Under the pieces are notes generated by a model that made no database searches, was not told the origin of the DNA, and saw nothing but the letters and a program-made list of their open reading frames with translations. Shown here piece after piece: positions 41,046-51,654 of a stretch of DNA of 64,000 nucleotides (position 1 is the first letter of the stretch; each line of letters starts with the position of its first letter). The stretch is from Streptomyces viridiviolaceus. GTDB lineage: Bacteria; Actinomycetota; Actinomycetes; Streptomycetales; Streptomycetaceae. The stretch covers positions 124,891 through 188,890 of the forward strand of contig NZ_BMWA01000006.1 in assembly GCF_014650995.1 (NCBI RefSeq). Direction: 5' to 3'. The position numbers and the translations under genes were made by a program.

Positions 41046-41909
41046 TCAGCCCGCCCGTCGTACCGCCCTCAGGGCACCGGGGCGGCGGCCGTCGAGCCGG
41101 TCCAGGGCCGCGGCCGTGGCGTCGTCGGCGGGCAGGTGGACGACGATCCGCTGGCCGTCCTCGGGGAGCGCCAGCGTCTCGTGCAGCAGTCGCAGCGGTC
41201 CGGCCTCCGGGTGCTCGATGAGCCGGCTGCCAACGCGTCGCGGTGCCGTGGCGAGGTCGGCGAACCGGTCGGCGAACTCCGCGCCCGCCGTCACGGTCAG
41301 CTCGTCGGCCAGTTCGGCGACGTACGGGTCCCGCAGCGGGACGTCGTGCCGGAGCTGGGCGACCAGGTCGTCGGCCACGCGGTCCCAGTCGGGGTAGGCG
41401 TCGCGGGCCCGTTCGTCGGTGAACAGGTACCGCAGCAGGTTGGGCTGCTCGGCGTCGAGCAGCCCGAGGGGACCGGTCAGACGCGCGTAGCCGTCGGTGT
41501 GGGCGATGACGTCGCCGATCCAGTTCAGCACCACGGCGGGGGTCGGCTCCAGGCGGTCCAGCACGGCCCGCACGCTGGGGCGCGCCGCCCGGCTGAGCGG
41601 TGGTGCCGCGGCGCAGACCAGCGGGTCGCCGCCGTCGGCCTCCTTGGTCAGCCGGCGCAGCAGCACGCGGTCGCTCAGGGACAGGTTAAGCGCGTCGGCG
41701 AGGCCGCCGAGCACCTGGGCCGACGGGTTGCGGTCGCGTCCCTGTTCCAGCCTGGTGAGGTACTCGACGCTGACTCCGGCCAGCGTGGCCAGTTCGGCAC
41801 GGCGCAGACCGGGAGTGCGGCGGCGGGGGCCGGCGGGCAGTCCCACCTCGGCCGGGGTGACGGACTCGCGCCAGGTGCGCAGGAACGTGCCCAACTCGTT
41901 GTCGCTCAC
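41046..41909 (-). CDS. XRE-family regulator with MmyB-like ligand-binding domain
   Basis: A 287-residue protein with an N-terminal XRE helix-turn-helix (GLRRAELATLAGVSVEYLTRLEQGRDRNPS) and the C-terminal MmyB-type PAS-like domain common in Streptomyces (TPAVVLNWIGDVIAHTDGYA; PNLLRYLFTDERARDAYPDW), thought to bind fatty acids. GTG 41909 is preceded by TAGGTT at 6 nt and lacks a Shine-Dalgarno, so it is probably leaderless. It is divergent from yceI by 102 bp, and this arrangement makes yceI its likely target. Confidence 0.9.
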   Translation of the reverse strand: MSDNELGTFLRTWRESVTPAEVGLPAGPRRRTPGLRRAELATLAGVSVEYLTRLEQGRDRNPSAQVLGGLADALNLSLSDRVLLRRLTKEADGGDPLVCAAAPPLSRAARPSVRAVLDRLEPTPAVVLNWIGDVIAHTDGYARLTGPLGLLDAEQPNLLRYLFTDERARDAYPDWDRVADDLVAQLRHDVPLRDPYVAELADELTVTAGAEFADRFADLATAPRRVGSRLIEHPEAGPLRLLHETLALPEDGQRIVVHLPADDATAAALDRLDGRRPGALRAVRRAG

Positions 41910-42011
41910 CGTTCGAACCTACCAACGCACGGGCGTGAGGAGGGTGTCCCTGTCACTACCACGCTCGGCCCGGTCTCCCTCGCGGGGCGCGCGGGCCGCA
42001 GGCTGGCGGTC

Positions 42012-42569
42012 ATGACCAATGACATCGCCACCGCCGCCACTCCGCTCCCGCTCGCCCAGGGCCACTGGGAGCTCGATCCGCTGCACTCCGCCGTGAACTT
42101 CACCATCCGCCACCTGGGCATCGCCAAGGTGCGGGGGCGTTTCAACGGGGTGGAGGCCGGCCTGTACGTAGGCGAGACGCTCGGGGACGTCCGGGTGTCC
42201 GCGACCGTCGACATTGCCTCGATCGACACCGGCAACGCCGACCGGGACGCTCACGTGCGCGCCTCGGACCTGCTCGACGTCGAGAAGCGACCGACGATGA
42301 CCTTCCGCTCCACCCGGGTGTCGGGCGAGGGCGAGGACTGGACCATGGAGGGCGAGCTGACGATCGGGGACGTGACCCGGCCGGTGACGCTGGCCGTGGA
42401 GTTCGGCGGGCTGGTGGAGGTGCCCGTGTACGGCGGCCGGCACGCCGGTTTCGAGGCGACGGGCGAGATCCGGCGCAGCGAGTTCGGTCTCGACTTCGCT
42501 CCGGGACTGCTCGGCGAGGTGGTGAAGATCCACCTCGACATGCAGTTCGTGGAACCGGCGGGCGCCTGA
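42012..42569 (+). CDS. YceI-family lipocalin-fold protein
   Basis: A 185-residue YceI domain protein (HWELDPLHSAVNFTIRHLG, ASIDTGNADRDAHVRASDLL, VTLAVEFGG). The fold binds long isoprenoid or lipid ligands. No signal peptide is present, so this copy is cytoplasmic. A CAGGCT hexamer lies 7 nt before ATG 42012 and the first codons resemble those of the MBL-fold gene at 46642, suggesting the same leaderless promoter type. Divergent from the XRE regulator. Confidence 0.9.
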   Translation: MTNDIATAATPLPLAQGHWELDPLHSAVNFTIRHLGIAKVRGRFNGVEAGLYVGETLGDVRVSATVDIASIDTGNADRDAHVRASDLLDVEKRPTMTFRSTRVSGEGEDWTMEGELTIGDVTRPVTLAVEFGGLVEVPVYGGRHAGFEATGEIRRSEFGLDFAPGLLGEVVKIHLDMQFVEPAGA

Positions 42570-42585
42570 GCGCGAGGTGCGCGGG

Positions 42586-42620
42586 CGCGCCGTGCCCCAC
42601 GGATCGTGGGACACGGCGCG
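42586..42620. terminator. Terminator between yceI and uvrA (convergent)
   Basis: CGCGCCGTG plus CCCAC pair with GTGGG plus CACGGCGCG around a 5-nt loop, with one opposed mismatch. It serves both convergent genes. Confidence 0.85.
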
Positions 42621-42652
42621 TCGGTGTGCTCTACGGCGCCCGGCAGGCCGGG

Positions 42653-45600
42653 TCAGGCCTTGCTCGCCCGCGTCGTCTTCTTCGCGGCGGGCTTGGCGGC
42701 CTTGGTCGCCTTCGTGGCGGCCTTCTTCACGGCCGTGCTGTTGACCGACTTGGTGGCGGTCTTCTTGGCGGCGGTCCTGGCCGCCACCGTCTTCGCCGCC
42801 GTCCTGCGGGGAGCCTGCACCGGCACCGCGTCGCTGATCCGGTCGGCGCCGAGGATCTCCCTCAGGAACTTTCCGGTGTGACTGGCCGGAACGCCGGCGA
42901 CCTCCTCCGGGGTGCCCTCGGCGACGACCAGGCCACCGCCGGCGCCGCCCTCGGGACCCATGTCGACGACCCAGTCGGCGGTCTTGATCACGTCGAGGTT
43001 GTGCTCGATGACGATGACCGTGTTGCCCTTGTCGACCAGGCCGGACAGGACCTTCAGCAGCTTGCTGATGTCCTCGAAGTGCAGGCCGGTGGTCGGCTCG
43101 TCCAGGACGTAGACCGTGCGCCCGGTGGAGCGGCGCTGAAGCTCGCTGGCGAGCTTCACGCGCTGGGCCTCACCACCGGAGAGCGTGGTCGCGGACTGAC
43201 CGAGCCGGACGTAGCCGAGACCGACGTCCTTGAGCGTCTTCATGTGCCGGGAGATCGCCGGCACCGCCTCGAAGAAGTCCGTGGCCTCCTCGATCGGCAT
43301 GTTCAGGACGTCGGCGATGGACTTGCCCTTGTAGTGGACCTCCAGGGTCTCCCGGTTGTACCGGGCGCCGTGGCAGACCTCGCACGGGACGTAGACGTCC
43401 GGGAGGAAGTTCATCTCGATCTTGATCGTTCCGTCGCCCGCGCAGTTCTCGCAGCGGCCGCCCTTGACGTTGAAGGAGAACCGGCCGGGCAGGTAGCCGC
43501 GGACCTTCGCCTCGGTCGTCTCGGCGAACAGCTTGCGGATGTGGTCGAAGACGCCGGTGTACGTCGCCGGGTTCGACCGCGGGGTGCGGCCGATGGGCGA
43601 CTGGTCGACGTGGACGACCTTGTCGACGAGGTCGTCGCCGTCCACGCGCGTGTGCCGTCCCGGGACGTTCCGCGCGCCGTTCAGCTCGCGGGCCAGGTGC
43701 GTGTACAGGATGTCGTTGACCAGCGTCGACTTGCCGGAGCCGGACACGCCGGTGACGGCCGTGAACACGCCCAGCGGGAAGGACACGTCGATGTCCTTCA
43801 GGTTGTTCTCGCGCGCGCCGTGCACGGTGAGCTGCCGGGACGGGTCGCGCGGACGCCGGATGTCGGGCAACGGGATGGCCTTCTTGCCGGCCAGGTACAG
43901 CCCGGTCTGCGACTCGGCGTTGCCGAGCAGTTCCTTGAGGGAACCGCTGTGCACCACCTTGCCGCCGTGCTCGCCGGCGCCGGGGCCGATGTCGACGATC
44001 CAGTCGGCGACCTTGATGGTGTCCTCGTCGTGCTCGACGACGATGAGCGTGTTGCCCATGTCACGGAGCCGGACCAGGGTCTCGATCAGCCGGTGGTTGT
44101 CTCGCTGGTGCAGGCCGATGGACGGCTCGTCGAGGACGTACAGCACGCCGACGAGTCCGGAGCCGATCTGCGTCGCCAGGCGGATCCGCTGGGCCTCGCC
44201 GCCGGAGAGCGTGCCGGCCGCGCGGTTCAGCGAGAGGTAGTCCAGGCCGACGTCGACCAGGAACCGCAGCCGCTCGTTGACCTCCTTCAGCACGCGCTCG
44301 GCGATCTTCTTGTCGCGGGCGTTGAGCTTCAGCTCGCCCAGGAAGTCCGCGCAGTCGCTGATGGACATCGCGGAGACCTCGGCGATCGACTTCTCCATGA
44401 TCGTGACCGCGAGGACGATCGGCTTCAGGCGCGTGCCCTCGCAGGAGGGGCAGGGCACCTCGCGCATGTAGCCCTCGAAGCGCTCGCGGCTGGCGTCGCT
44501 CTCGGCCTCGCTGTGCCGGCGCTTGACGAAGGGGACGGCACCCTCGAAGGCCGTGGTGTAGCGGCGCTCGCGCCCGTACCGGTTGCGGTAGCGGACCTCG
44601 ACCTGGGTCTTGTGTCCGTTGAGCAGGGCCTTCTTGGCGCGCTGCGGCAGGCCGGCGAAGGGGATGTCGGTCCGGAATCCCAGCGCGTCCGCGAGGGCGC
44701 CGATGAGGCGGCCGAAGTAGTCCTTGGTGTGGCCGTGCGACCAGGGGTGGATGGCGCCCTCGTCCAGGGACTTGTCCGGGTCCGGGACGATCAGCTCCGG
44801 GTCGACCTCCATGCGCGTGCCGATGCCGGTGCAGTCGGGGCAGGCGCCGAAGGGCGAGTTGAAGGAGAAGGAGCGCGGTTCCAGCTCCTCGAAGGACAGG
44901 TCGTCGTACGGGCAGTACAGGTGCTCCGAGTACATGCGCTCGCGCTCGGGGTCGTCCTCGGGGAGGTCGACGAAGTCGAGCACGACCATGCCGCCGGACA
45001 GGCCGAGCGCGGTCTCCACGGAGTCGGTGAGCCGGCGCTTGGCGGACTCCTTCACCGTGAGGCGGTCGACGACCACCTCGATGGTGTGCTTCTCCTGCTT
45101 CTTCAGCGTGGGCGGGGTGGAGAGCTGGATGGTCTCGCCGTCCACGCGCGCGCGGGAGTAGCCCTTGGCCTGGAGGTCGGCGAAGAGATCGACGAACTCG
45201 CCCTTGCGCTCGCGCACCAGCGGCGACAGCACCTGGAAGCGGCTGCCCTCCGGCAGCTCCAGGACCCTGTCGACGATGGCCTGCGGCGACTGGCGCGAGA
45301 TCGGACGCCCGCACTCGGGGCAGTGCGGCTTGCCGATGCGCGCGAAGAGCAGACGCAGGTAGTCGTAGACCTCGGTGATGGTGCCGACCGTGGAGCGCGG
45401 GTTGCGCGACGTCGACTTCTGGTCGATGGACACCGCCGGGGACAGGCCCTCGATGAAGTCGACATCCGGCTTGTCCATCTGGCCGAGGAACTGCCGGGCG
45501 TACGAGGAGAGCGACTCCACGTAGCGCCGCTGGCCCTCGGCGAAGATCGTGTCGAAGGCCAGGGAGGACTTGCCCGACCCGGACAGGCCCGTGAAGACGA

Positions 45601-45682
45601 TGAGCGCGTCACGAGGCAGGTCGAGCGAGACGTTCTTCAGGTTGTGCTCGCGCGCGCCACGGACGATGAGACGGTCGGCCAC
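42653..45682 (-). CDS. uvrA: Excinuclease ABC subunit A
   Basis: A 1009-residue UvrA with two ABC modules: Walker [15 protein letters not shown] near residue 35 and [13 protein letters not shown] in the second half, signatures [13 protein letters not shown] and [13 protein letters not shown], and zinc finger cysteine pairs ([34 protein letters not shown]). The last 55 residues form a Lys/Ala-rich tail resembling histone H1. GTG 45682 gives the conserved start ADRLIVRG with AAAGG upstream; the frame extends to 45760 without similarity. A PafBC-type promoter lies at 45738-45760. Confidence 0.97.
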   Translation of the reverse strand: MADRLIVRGAREHNLKNVSLDLPRDALIVFTGLSGSGKSSLAFDTIFAEGQRRYVESLSSYARQFLGQMDKPDVDFIEGLSPAVSIDQKSTSRNPRSTVGTITEVYDYLRLLFARIGKPHCPECGRPISRQSPQAIVDRVLELPEGSRFQVLSPLVRERKGEFVDLFADLQAKGYSRARVDGETIQLSTPPTLKKQEKHTIEVVVDRLTVKESAKRRLTDSVETALGLSGGMVVLDFVDLPEDDPERERMYSEHLYCPYDDLSFEELEPRSFSFNSPFGACPDCTGIGTRMEVDPELIVPDPDKSLDEGAIHPWSHGHTKDYFGRLIGALADALGFRTDIPFAGLPQRAKKALLNGHKTQVEVRYRNRYGRERRYTTAFEGAVPFVKRRHSEAESDASRERFEGYMREVPCPSCEGTRLKPIVLAVTIMEKSIAEVSAMSISDCADFLGELKLNARDKKIAERVLKEVNERLRFLVDVGLDYLSLNRAAGTLSGGEAQRIRLATQIGSGLVGVLYVLDEPSIGLHQRDNHRLIETLVRLRDMGNTLIVVEHDEDTIKVADWIVDIGPGAGEHGGKVVHSGSLKELLGNAESQTGLYLAGKKAIPLPDIRRPRDPSRQLTVHGARENNLKDIDVSFPLGVFTAVTGVSGSGKSTLVNDILYTHLARELNGARNVPGRHTRVDGDDLVDKVVHVDQSPIGRTPRSNPATYTGVFDHIRKLFAETTEAKVRGYLPGRFSFNVKGGRCENCAGDGTIKIEMNFLPDVYVPCEVCHGARYNRETLEVHYKGKSIADVLNMPIEEATDFFEAVPAISRHMKTLKDVGLGYVRLGQSATTLSGGEAQRVKLASELQRRSTGRTVYVLDEPTTGLHFEDISKLLKVLSGLVDKGNTVIVIEHNLDVIKTADWVVDMGPEGGAGGGLVVAEGTPEEVAGVPASHTGKFLREILGADRISDAVPVQAPRRTAAKTVAARTAAKKTATKSVNSTAVKKAATKATKAAKPAAKKTTRASKA

Positions 45683-45737
45683 GCCGGTCCGCACCTTTCT
45701 TGAGAGAAGTGACAGGGGCGGGGCCCCCGTCTTTCTC

Positions 45738-45760
45738 AGACTAGGGGGAGCCACTGACAA
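45738..45760 (-). promoter_or_regulatory. PafBC-type DNA damage promoter of uvrA
   Basis: On the minus strand TTGTCAGTG (45760-45752), 8 nt, TAGTCT (45743-45738). This is a full match to tTGTCRgtg-N8-TAnnnT. The transcript would have a leader of about 50 nt with an AAAGG ribosome binding site. Confidence 0.85.
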
Positions 45761-45864
45761 CGCCGGTCGGATTCACCGGTTGTCAACAAACCCCGGCTTT
45801 CCAGCATGCCCGACGCCGCCCCCGACCATATAGCACGTGCATTCGATTTACGGGTGCGGTCCGC

Positions 45865-45882
45865 CACCTTCACCCGAAGGTG
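45865..45882 (+). promoter_or_regulatory. Inverted repeat over the -35 region of the maleylpyruvate isomerase-like gene
   Basis: CACCTTC and GAAGGTG form a 7-bp inverted repeat with a 4-nt spacer, just upstream of the TAGGGT -10 at 45893-45898. It is a candidate operator. Confidence 0.45.
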
Positions 45883-45905
45883 TGGCGCGGTCTAGGGTCA
45901 GCACC

Positions 45906-46592
45906 ATGATTGATCACGCGCATGACCTGGCGTCTGTACGTGACGCGACCGATCGACTGCTCACCGCGGTCGGCAAACTGGACAACGCGTCCGTGACGCA
46001 GCCGTCACGGCTTCCCGGTTGGACCCGCGGCCACGTCCTCGCCCACCTCGCCCGCAACGCGGACGCTCTCGTGAACGTCCTCGAGGGCCGCCCCATGTAC
46101 GTCACCGGCGAGGCCCGTGACGCGGACATCGAGCGGGACGCCCCGCGCCCGCTCGACGTCCAGCTCGCCGACCTCCGCGACAGCGCCGCCCGCTTCCAGG
46201 AGACGGGGGCCGCGCCGGCGGACTGGTCCCGCACGGTGGAGCTGCGCAACGGGGTCACCGACTCGGCGTCCCGCGTGCCGTTCCGGCGGTGGATCGAGGT
46301 CGAACTGCACCACGTAGACCTCGGGATCGGCTACGAACTGGAGGATCTTCCGCCGGAGTTCACGGAGCGGGAGACCGGCTTCCTGGCGGAGCGGTTCACC
46401 GGGCACGCGGACGTGCCGCACACGCGCATCACGGACGGCACGCGCACGTGGAGCACGGGCCGCAAGGAGGACGGACCCGGGGTGGCCGTCAGCGGCTCAC
46501 CGGCCGACCTGCTCGGCTGGCTCGCCGGACGCCGCGACGGATCCGCGCTCACCGTGCAGGGCGGCACGCTGCCGGAGCTGCCGCCGCTGTAG
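45906..46592 (+). CDS. Maleylpyruvate isomerase-family mycothiol-dependent protein
   Basis: A 228-residue protein with the MDMPI/DinB-like N-terminal four-helix domain: the metal histidine in GWTRGHVLAHLARNADAL, and VELHHVDLGIGYELEDLP carrying the other histidines. Such enzymes use mycothiol as thiol cofactor for isomerisation or conjugation; the substrate is unknown. TAGGGT (45893-45898) lies 7 nt before the ATG with no Shine-Dalgarno, so the message is probably leaderless. The MBL-fold gene follows in the same direction. Confidence 0.88.
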   Translation: MIDHAHDLASVRDATDRLLTAVGKLDNASVTQPSRLPGWTRGHVLAHLARNADALVNVLEGRPMYVTGEARDADIERDAPRPLDVQLADLRDSAARFQETGAAPADWSRTVELRNGVTDSASRVPFRRWIEVELHHVDLGIGYELEDLPPEFTERETGFLAERFTGHADVPHTRITDGTRTWSTGRKEDGPGVAVSGSPADLLGWLAGRRDGSALTVQGGTLPELPPL

Positions 46593-46641
46593 CCGGTGGA
46601 CAGCGGTCTGCCGACCACTTTCCGGCGCTAGGCTGGCGGCC

Positions 46642-47298
46642 ATGACGTACAGCGGAGAGGTGAGGGTCGGCGGACCCGCCGACGTGCACGAGCTCAAGGA
46701 CCTGATGATCACCAAGGTCGCGGTCGGTCCGATGGACAACAACGCCTATCTGCTGCGCTGCCGGGCCACCGACGAGCAGCTGCTGATCGACGCCGCCAAC
46801 GACGCCGAGTCCCTGCTCGGCACGATCGGTGACGACGGCATCGCGTCCGTCGTCACCACCCACCGGCACGGCGACCACTGGCAGGCGCTCGCCGAGGTCG
46901 TCGCGGCCACCGGCGCCCGCACCTACGCGGGACGGCACGACGCGGAGGGCATCCCCGTGCCCACCGACGTCCTGGTCGACGACGGCGACACCATCCGGGT
47001 CGGAAACGTGGAGCTCACCGCGCGCCACCTGGTGGGACACACGCCGGGCTCGATCGTCCTCGTCTACGACGACCCTCACGGCCACCCCCACGTGTTCACC
47101 GGGGACTGCCTCTTCCCGGGCGGCGTCGGCAACACCCGAAAGGACCCGAAGGCGTTCGCGAGCCTGATCCACGACGTCGAGACGAAGATCTTCGACGTCC
47201 TCCCGGACGAGACGTGGGTCTACCCGGGCCACGGCAACGACACCACACTGGGCGCGGAACGGCCGCATCTGCCGGAGTGGCACGCACGGGGCTGGTGA
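46642..47298 (+). CDS. Metallo-beta-lactamase-fold hydrolase (glyoxalase II-like)
   Basis: A 218-residue MBL-fold enzyme. The metal motif is THRHGDHW, then HLVGHTPGSI, FTGDCLFPGG and the terminal VYPGHGNDT; the arrangement is of the glyoxalase II/thioesterase type. A thiol-ester hydrolase acting on mycothiol adducts would suit its neighbour, but this is inference. TAGGCT (46629-46634) lies 7 nt before ATG 46642, so it has its own leaderless promoter. Confidence 0.9.
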   Translation: MTYSGEVRVGGPADVHELKDLMITKVAVGPMDNNAYLLRCRATDEQLLIDAANDAESLLGTIGDDGIASVVTTHRHGDHWQALAEVVAATGARTYAGRHDAEGIPVPTDVLVDDGDTIRVGNVELTARHLVGHTPGSIVLVYDDPHGHPHVFTGDCLFPGGVGNTRKDPKAFASLIHDVETKIFDVLPDETWVYPGHGNDTTLGAERPHLPEWHARGW

Positions 47299-47396
47299 CC
47301 CGGCGCCGACGGTCGTCACCGGGCGGCGCGCACGGTCCGCCGGCGCGCGAGCGGGCAGACGACACGCCCCGCCCTCGGCCGGCGGCCCCGGCGTGA

Positions 47397-47870
47397 TCAG
47401 GTGTCGGCCCGTCCCGCACCCGCCAGTGCGGCGATCCGCTCCACGCCGAACACGTAACCCTGCACACCGCAGCCCGCGATGACGCCGTCGGCACGCTGCG
47501 AGACGTAGGAGTGGTGCCGGAACGGCTCACGCTGGTGGATGTTGGAGATGTGCACCTCCACCACCGGAAGCCCGTCACAGGTGTTGAGCGCATCCAGGAT
47601 CGCGACGGAGGTGTGCGAGTAGGCGGCCGGATTGATCACGATCCCGCAGTGGTTCAGCCGTGCCTCGTGGATCCAGTCGACGAGTTCGCCCTCGTGGTTG
47701 GACTGACGGAAGTCGACCGTACCGCCGTGCGCCGCCGCCGCCTTCACGCACAGGGCCTCGACGTCGGCGAGGGTGTCGGAGCCGTAGATCTCCGGCTGGC
47801 GCTGGCCGAGCAGGTTCAGGTTGGGGCCGTTGAGGATCATGATCGGGGCGTTGGCGAGGGTGCGGGGCAC
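47397..47870 (-). CDS. aroQ: Type II 3-dehydroquinate dehydratase
   Basis: A 157-residue enzyme of the shikimate (or quinate) pathway. All family blocks are visible: [17 protein letters not shown] with the catalytic tyrosine at its end, [12 protein letters not shown], and [20 protein letters not shown] with the catalytic histidine. GTG 47870 follows GGAGGA. No other aro gene lies here, and Streptomyces often has more than one dehydratase, so a catabolic quinate role is possible. Confidence 0.95.
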   Translation of the reverse strand: MPRTLANAPIMILNGPNLNLLGQRQPEIYGSDTLADVEALCVKAAAAHGGTVDFRQSNHEGELVDWIHEARLNHCGIVINPAAYSHTSVAILDALNTCDGLPVVEVHISNIHQREPFRHHSYVSQRADGVIAGCGVQGYVFGVERIAALAGAGRADT

Positions 47871-48110
47871 GGTTCCTCCGGTCCGTTCGGGGTCGGGCGG
47901 TCCGCGGGGGACCGCTGCTCGGACCCGGTCTATCACGGTGCGGCGACCGCCCCTGCGGCCGCTCCCTCCCGCCATGACGGCGGTCCCGTACCCGCACGGC
48001 GCATCACTGTCACGTACTGATCCGCTCACCTCCGCGCGCCCCCGTAACACACGGTCACTGTGGGTAGTTGACACGGCGTGCACGATGTACGCGCTGTAAG
48101 GGCGCCCTCC

Positions 48111-49382
48111 ATGCTGCGGCTCGCTGCCGCCTCGCTCGCCGGGACGGCGATCGAGTTCTACGACTTCTTCGTCTACGGCACGGCTGCGGCGCTGGTGCTG
48201 GGGCCGCTGTTCTTCCCGACGTTCTCCCCGGTGGCCGGAACGCTGGCCGCGTTCGGAACGTTCGGGGTGGGCTTCGTGGCCCGGCCGCTGGGGTCGGTCC
48301 TCTTCGGCCACATCGGGGACCGGCACGGACGCCGTCCGGTCCTCGTCGCCTCGCTGCTGCTGACCGGTGCCTCCACGGTCGCGGTCGGCTGTGTGCCGAC
48401 GTACGACACCATCGGCGTGGCCGCTCCCCTGCTGCTCGTCGCCCTGAGGTTTCTGCAGGGGCTCGGGCTCGGCGGCGAGTGGGGCGGGGCCGTGCTGCTG
48501 ACCGCGGAACACGCGCCCGCGGGTCGGCGCGGGCTCTGGTCGAGCTTCCCGCAGATCGGTCCCGCCGTCGGCTTCCTGCTCGCCAACGGTGTGGTGCTCG
48601 CCCTGTCGGCGTCGCTGTCCGAGGCACAGTTCGCCCAGTGGGGCTGGCGGGTGCCGTTCTGGATGGCGGGAGTGCTGGCGGTGGCGGGGCTGTGGCTGCG
48701 GTCGTCGCTCACGGAGAGTCCCCGCTTCCTGGAGATCGACGACCACGCGCGCGTGCCGCTGGGCGAGGTGGTGCGCGACCACTGGCGGCTGGTCCTGCTG
48801 ACCGCCGGGGCGCTCGCCGTCGGATACGCGATCTTCTACGCGGTGTCGACGTGGTCCCTGGCGTACGGGACGGAGCGGCTCGGGGTGGACCGGGGCGTGA
48901 TGCTGACCTGCATCATGGCCGCGGTGGTGGTGAAGGGCGCGCTCACACCGGTGGCGGCGGTGCTGGGCGACCGCTACGGCCGGCGGCCGCTGTGCCTGAC
49001 CGGGTGCGCGGCGGCCGCCTTGTGGATGTTTCCGATGGTCGCGCTGCTGGCGACCGGCGAGCCCCTGCTGATGTTCCTCGGCTTCCTGGGCGCGATGGTC
49101 GCGTTCATCACCATGTTCGCGGTGATCGCCGCCTATCTGCCGGAGCTGTACGAGCCCCGGGTCCGCTGCACGGGCGCGGCCGTCGGCTACAACCTCGGCG
49201 GGGTCCTCGGGGGCGCACTGACGCCGATCGTGGCGACGGCTCTGGCCGACCAGGGCGGCCGGGTGCCGTGGGGTGTGGCCGCCTATCTGACGGCGGTCGC
49301 ACTGCTCAGCCTCGGATGCTTCGCCCTGCTGCCGGAGACCCGTCCGGTGCCGGCCGTGGCGGCGGAGCCCGCCTCCGGATGA
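48111..49382 (+). CDS. MFS transporter, metabolite:H+ symporter (MHS) type
   Basis: A transporter of about 423 residues with twelve helices. MHS family motifs: [20 protein letters not shown] in helix 1, [17 protein letters not shown] loop, [18 protein letters not shown]. Substrates of relatives are organic acids, proline or betaine. ATG 48111 has AAGGG upstream; an in-frame GTG at 48078 would add 11 residues but lacks a ribosome binding site. It is divergent from aroQ, so shikimate/quinate-type acids are a possible substrate (inference). Confidence 0.88.
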   Translation: MLRLAAASLAGTAIEFYDFFVYGTAAALVLGPLFFPTFSPVAGTLAAFGTFGVGFVARPLGSVLFGHIGDRHGRRPVLVASLLLTGASTVAVGCVPTYDTIGVAAPLLLVALRFLQGLGLGGEWGGAVLLTAEHAPAGRRGLWSSFPQIGPAVGFLLANGVVLALSASLSEAQFAQWGWRVPFWMAGVLAVAGLWLRSSLTESPRFLEIDDHARVPLGEVVRDHWRLVLLTAGALAVGYAIFYAVSTWSLAYGTERLGVDRGVMLTCIMAAVVVKGALTPVAAVLGDRYGRRPLCLTGCAAAALWMFPMVALLATGEPLLMFLGFLGAMVAFITMFAVIAAYLPELYEPRVRCTGAAVGYNLGGVLGGALTPIVATALADQGGRVPWGVAAYLTAVALLSLGCFALLPETRPVPAVAAEPASG

Positions 49383-49395
49383 CGGACGACGGTAC

Positions 49396-50496
49396 TCACG
49401 GGTTGATGGCGAGCTCCAGATAGGCGGCGAACAGCACGAGGTGCACGCCTCCCTGCAGTGGTGTGGCCCGGCCCGGCACCACCGTCAGGGAGGCGACCAC
49501 CACGGTCAGGGCGAGCAGCACCATATGGGTGGAGCCGAGGCCGAGGACCAGTGGCCCGGAGAGCCAGACGGAGGCCAGGGCGACCGCCGGGATGGTCAGG
49601 CCGATGCTGGCCATCGCCGAGCCGAGCGCGAGGTTCAGGCTGGTCTGCACGCGGTCGCGGCGGGCCGAGCGCAGTGCGGCGATGGTCTCGGGGAGCAGCA
49701 CCAGCAGGGCGATGATCACACCGACGACGGCGTGGTGCAGCCCGGCGGCGGCCACTCCGTCCTCGATGGTGGGCGACACCCCCTTCGCCAGACCGACCAC
49801 ACCGATCAGGGCCAGCGCCAGCAGGACCAGGCTGATGAGGGCGGTACGGGAGGACGGAGCGTGGGCGTGGCTCTCCTTGGTGATCACTTCGCCCTGGCGC
49901 GTGATCGGGAGGAAGTAGTCGCGGTGCCGCACGGTCAGGGTCGCGATGAACAGGCCGTAGAGGATCAGAGAGGAGAGCGCGGCGAAGGTCAGCTGCACGG
50001 TGGAGAACTCCGGGCCCGGCTTGCTGGTGGTGAACGTCGGCAGCACCAGGCTGAGCGTGGCCAGGGTCGCGACCGTCGCGAGGGCGGCGCCGGTGCCCTC
50101 GGGGTTGAAGACCGCCGTGCCGTGCCGCAGCGAGGCGACGAGCAGGCTGAGGCCGACCACGCCGTTGCAGGTGATCATCACGGCCGCGAAGACCGTGTCC
50201 CTGGCCAGCGTCGCGCTCTTGTCGCCGCCGTCCGCCATCAGGGTCACGATGAGGGCGACCTCGATGACCGTGACGGCGACGGCGAGGACGAGTGAGCCGA
50301 AGGGTTCGCCGACCCGGTGCGCGACCACCTCGGCGTGGTGCACGGCCGCCAGTACCGCCACCGCGAGGACCACCGTCAGCAGCGCGACGACCGCGCCGGG
50401 CAGGTCGCGCCCCCAGGTGAGGGCCAGGAGCACGACCGCGAACACGGGCATGACGGTCGTCCACTGTGCCATGAGCGCCCTGGGCCGACTGATCAT
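49396..50496 (-). CDS. Calcium/cation:proton antiporter (CaCA, ChaA-like)
   Basis: A 366-residue membrane protein with about eleven helices and the two inverted alpha repeats of CaCA exchangers: [20 protein letters not shown] with its acidic residue, and [20 protein letters not shown] followed by [20 protein letters not shown]. It should export Ca2+ (or Na+/K+) against protons. It ends 13 nt from the convergent MFS gene. Confidence 0.9.
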   Translation of the reverse strand: MISRPRALMAQWTTVMPVFAVVLLALTWGRDLPGAVVALLTVVLAVAVLAAVHHAEVVAHRVGEPFGSLVLAVAVTVIEVALIVTLMADGGDKSATLARDTVFAAVMITCNGVVGLSLLVASLRHGTAVFNPEGTGAALATVATLATLSLVLPTFTTSKPGPEFSTVQLTFAALSSLILYGLFIATLTVRHRDYFLPITRQGEVITKESHAHAPSSRTALISLVLLALALIGVVGLAKGVSPTIEDGVAAAGLHHAVVGVIIALLVLLPETIAALRSARRDRVQTSLNLALGSAMASIGLTIPAVALASVWLSGPLVLGLGSTHMVLLALTVVVASLTVVPGRATPLQGGVHLVLFAAYLELAINP

Positions 50497-50572
50497 GCAG
50501 CGATGTTCGCAGAGGTGACCGGAGCTCGCACTCCGTCACCCAGTGGCCGGAAGGACGCGCGGCGCGCACGCG

Positions 50573-50613
50573 CCGGGAGCGGCGGACGGCCGTGTGCCGC
50601 CCGCCGCTCCCGG
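50573..50613 (-). terminator. Terminator of terC
   Basis: A perfect 13-bp stem (CCGGGAGCGGCGG with CCGCCGCTCCCGG) continues inward through CGGC/GCCG after a mismatch. It begins 40 nt past the terC stop. Confidence 0.85.
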
Positions 50614-50652
50614 TGGTGGTTTCTCTCCCTGTCCGTCCCGGGCCGGACGGGG

Positions 50653-51654
50653 TCAGGCCTCGATGCTGTCCTTCGAGGCGCCCTCGCCTCGGTCGGCCGC
50701 CGCTTCCGCCTCGGCCTGCTTCCGCGAGGCCCTGAGGCTGGTGATCGTGGTGATGATCAGGACGGAGCAGATCACGCCGAGCGAGACCGGGATGCTGATC
50801 TCGGGCACGTGCACCCCGGACTCGTGCAGCGCATGCAGCACCAGCTTGACGCCGATGAAGCCCAGGATGACCGACAGTCCGTAGGACAGGTGGACCAGCT
50901 TCTTCAGCAGGCCGCCGATCAGGAAGTACAGCTGCCGCAGACCCATCAGGGCGAACGCGTTGGCCGTGAAGACGATGTACGGGTCCTGGGTCAGACCGAA
51001 GATCGCCGGGATCGAGTCGAGCGCGAAGAGCACGTCGGTGGTGCCGATCGCGAGCATGACCACCAGCATCGGGGTCATGACCCGCTTGCCGTTCTCCTCG
51101 ATCCACAGCTTGGTGCCGTGGTACCGGTCGGCGACGCCGAAGCGGCGCTCGGCCGCCTTGAGGAGCTTGTTCTCGTCCCACTCCTCGTCCTCCTCCTCGG
51201 CCCGGGCCTCCTGGATGAGCTTCCAGGCGGTCCAGATCAGGAAGGCTCCGAAGAGGTAGAACACCCAGGAGAAGCTGGCGAGGATCGCGGCACCGGCGGC
51301 GATGAAGATGGCCCGCAGGACCAGGGCTATCAGCACACCGATGAGGAGTACTCGCTGCTGGTACTGCGAGGGCACCGCGAACTTCGCCATGATCAGGACG
51401 AAGACGAAGAGGTTGTCCACGCTCAGCGACTTCTCGGTGATGAAGCCCGCGAAGAACTCGCCGGCGGGCTGGCCGCCGCCGAAGACGAGCAGGCCGAGGC
51501 CGAAGAGACAGGCGAGGACGATCCAGACGCCGGTCCAGATCCCGGCTTCCTTGATCGATACGTCGTGCGGCTTGCGGCCGATGAAGAAATCGACCGCGAT
51601 GAGGGCGGCAAGGCCCACGATGGTCAGGACCCACAGGGTCACGGAAACTTCCAC
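50653..51654 (-). CDS. TerC-family membrane protein (probable manganese exporter)
   Basis: A 333-residue TerC/Alx-type protein with about nine helices. Conserved intramembrane motifs: ITEKSLSVDNLFVFVLIM and IGTTDVLFALDSIPAIFG. The central loop is acidic (EARAEEEDEEWDENK). Relatives export Mn2+ and some load secreted metalloenzymes. Translation starts at GTG 51654 with GGAGG just upstream. That ribosome binding site can be masked by the 3' strand of the upstream yybP-ykoY riboswitch, so manganese should induce it. Confidence 0.93.
   Translation of the reverse strand: MEVSVTLWVLTIVGLAALIAVDFFIGRKPHDVSIKEAGIWTGVWIVLACLFGLGLLVFGGGQPAGEFFAGFITEKSLSVDNLFVFVLIMAKFAVPSQYQQRVLLIGVLIALVLRAIFIAAGAAILASFSWVFYLFGAFLIWTAWKLIQEARAEEEDEEWDENKLLKAAERRFGVADRYHGTKLWIEENGKRVMTPMLVVMLAIGTTDVLFALDSIPAIFGLTQDPYIVFTANAFALMGLRQLYFLIGGLLKKLVHLSYGLSVILGFIGVKLVLHALHESGVHVPEISIPVSLGVICSVLIITTITSLRASRKQAEAEAAADRGEGASKDSIEA

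Noticed and set aside
45780..45788. TTGTCAACA near the uvrA promoter on the plus strand as a second PafBC half-site
   Set aside because: It does not match RGTG after TTGTC and has no -10 at 8 nt; the gene downstream uses TAGGGT much further away.
48068..48102. TTGACA as -35 of the MFS gene
   Set aside because: No acceptable -10 hexamer at 16-19 nt; TAAGGG lies too far. The promoter stays unassigned.
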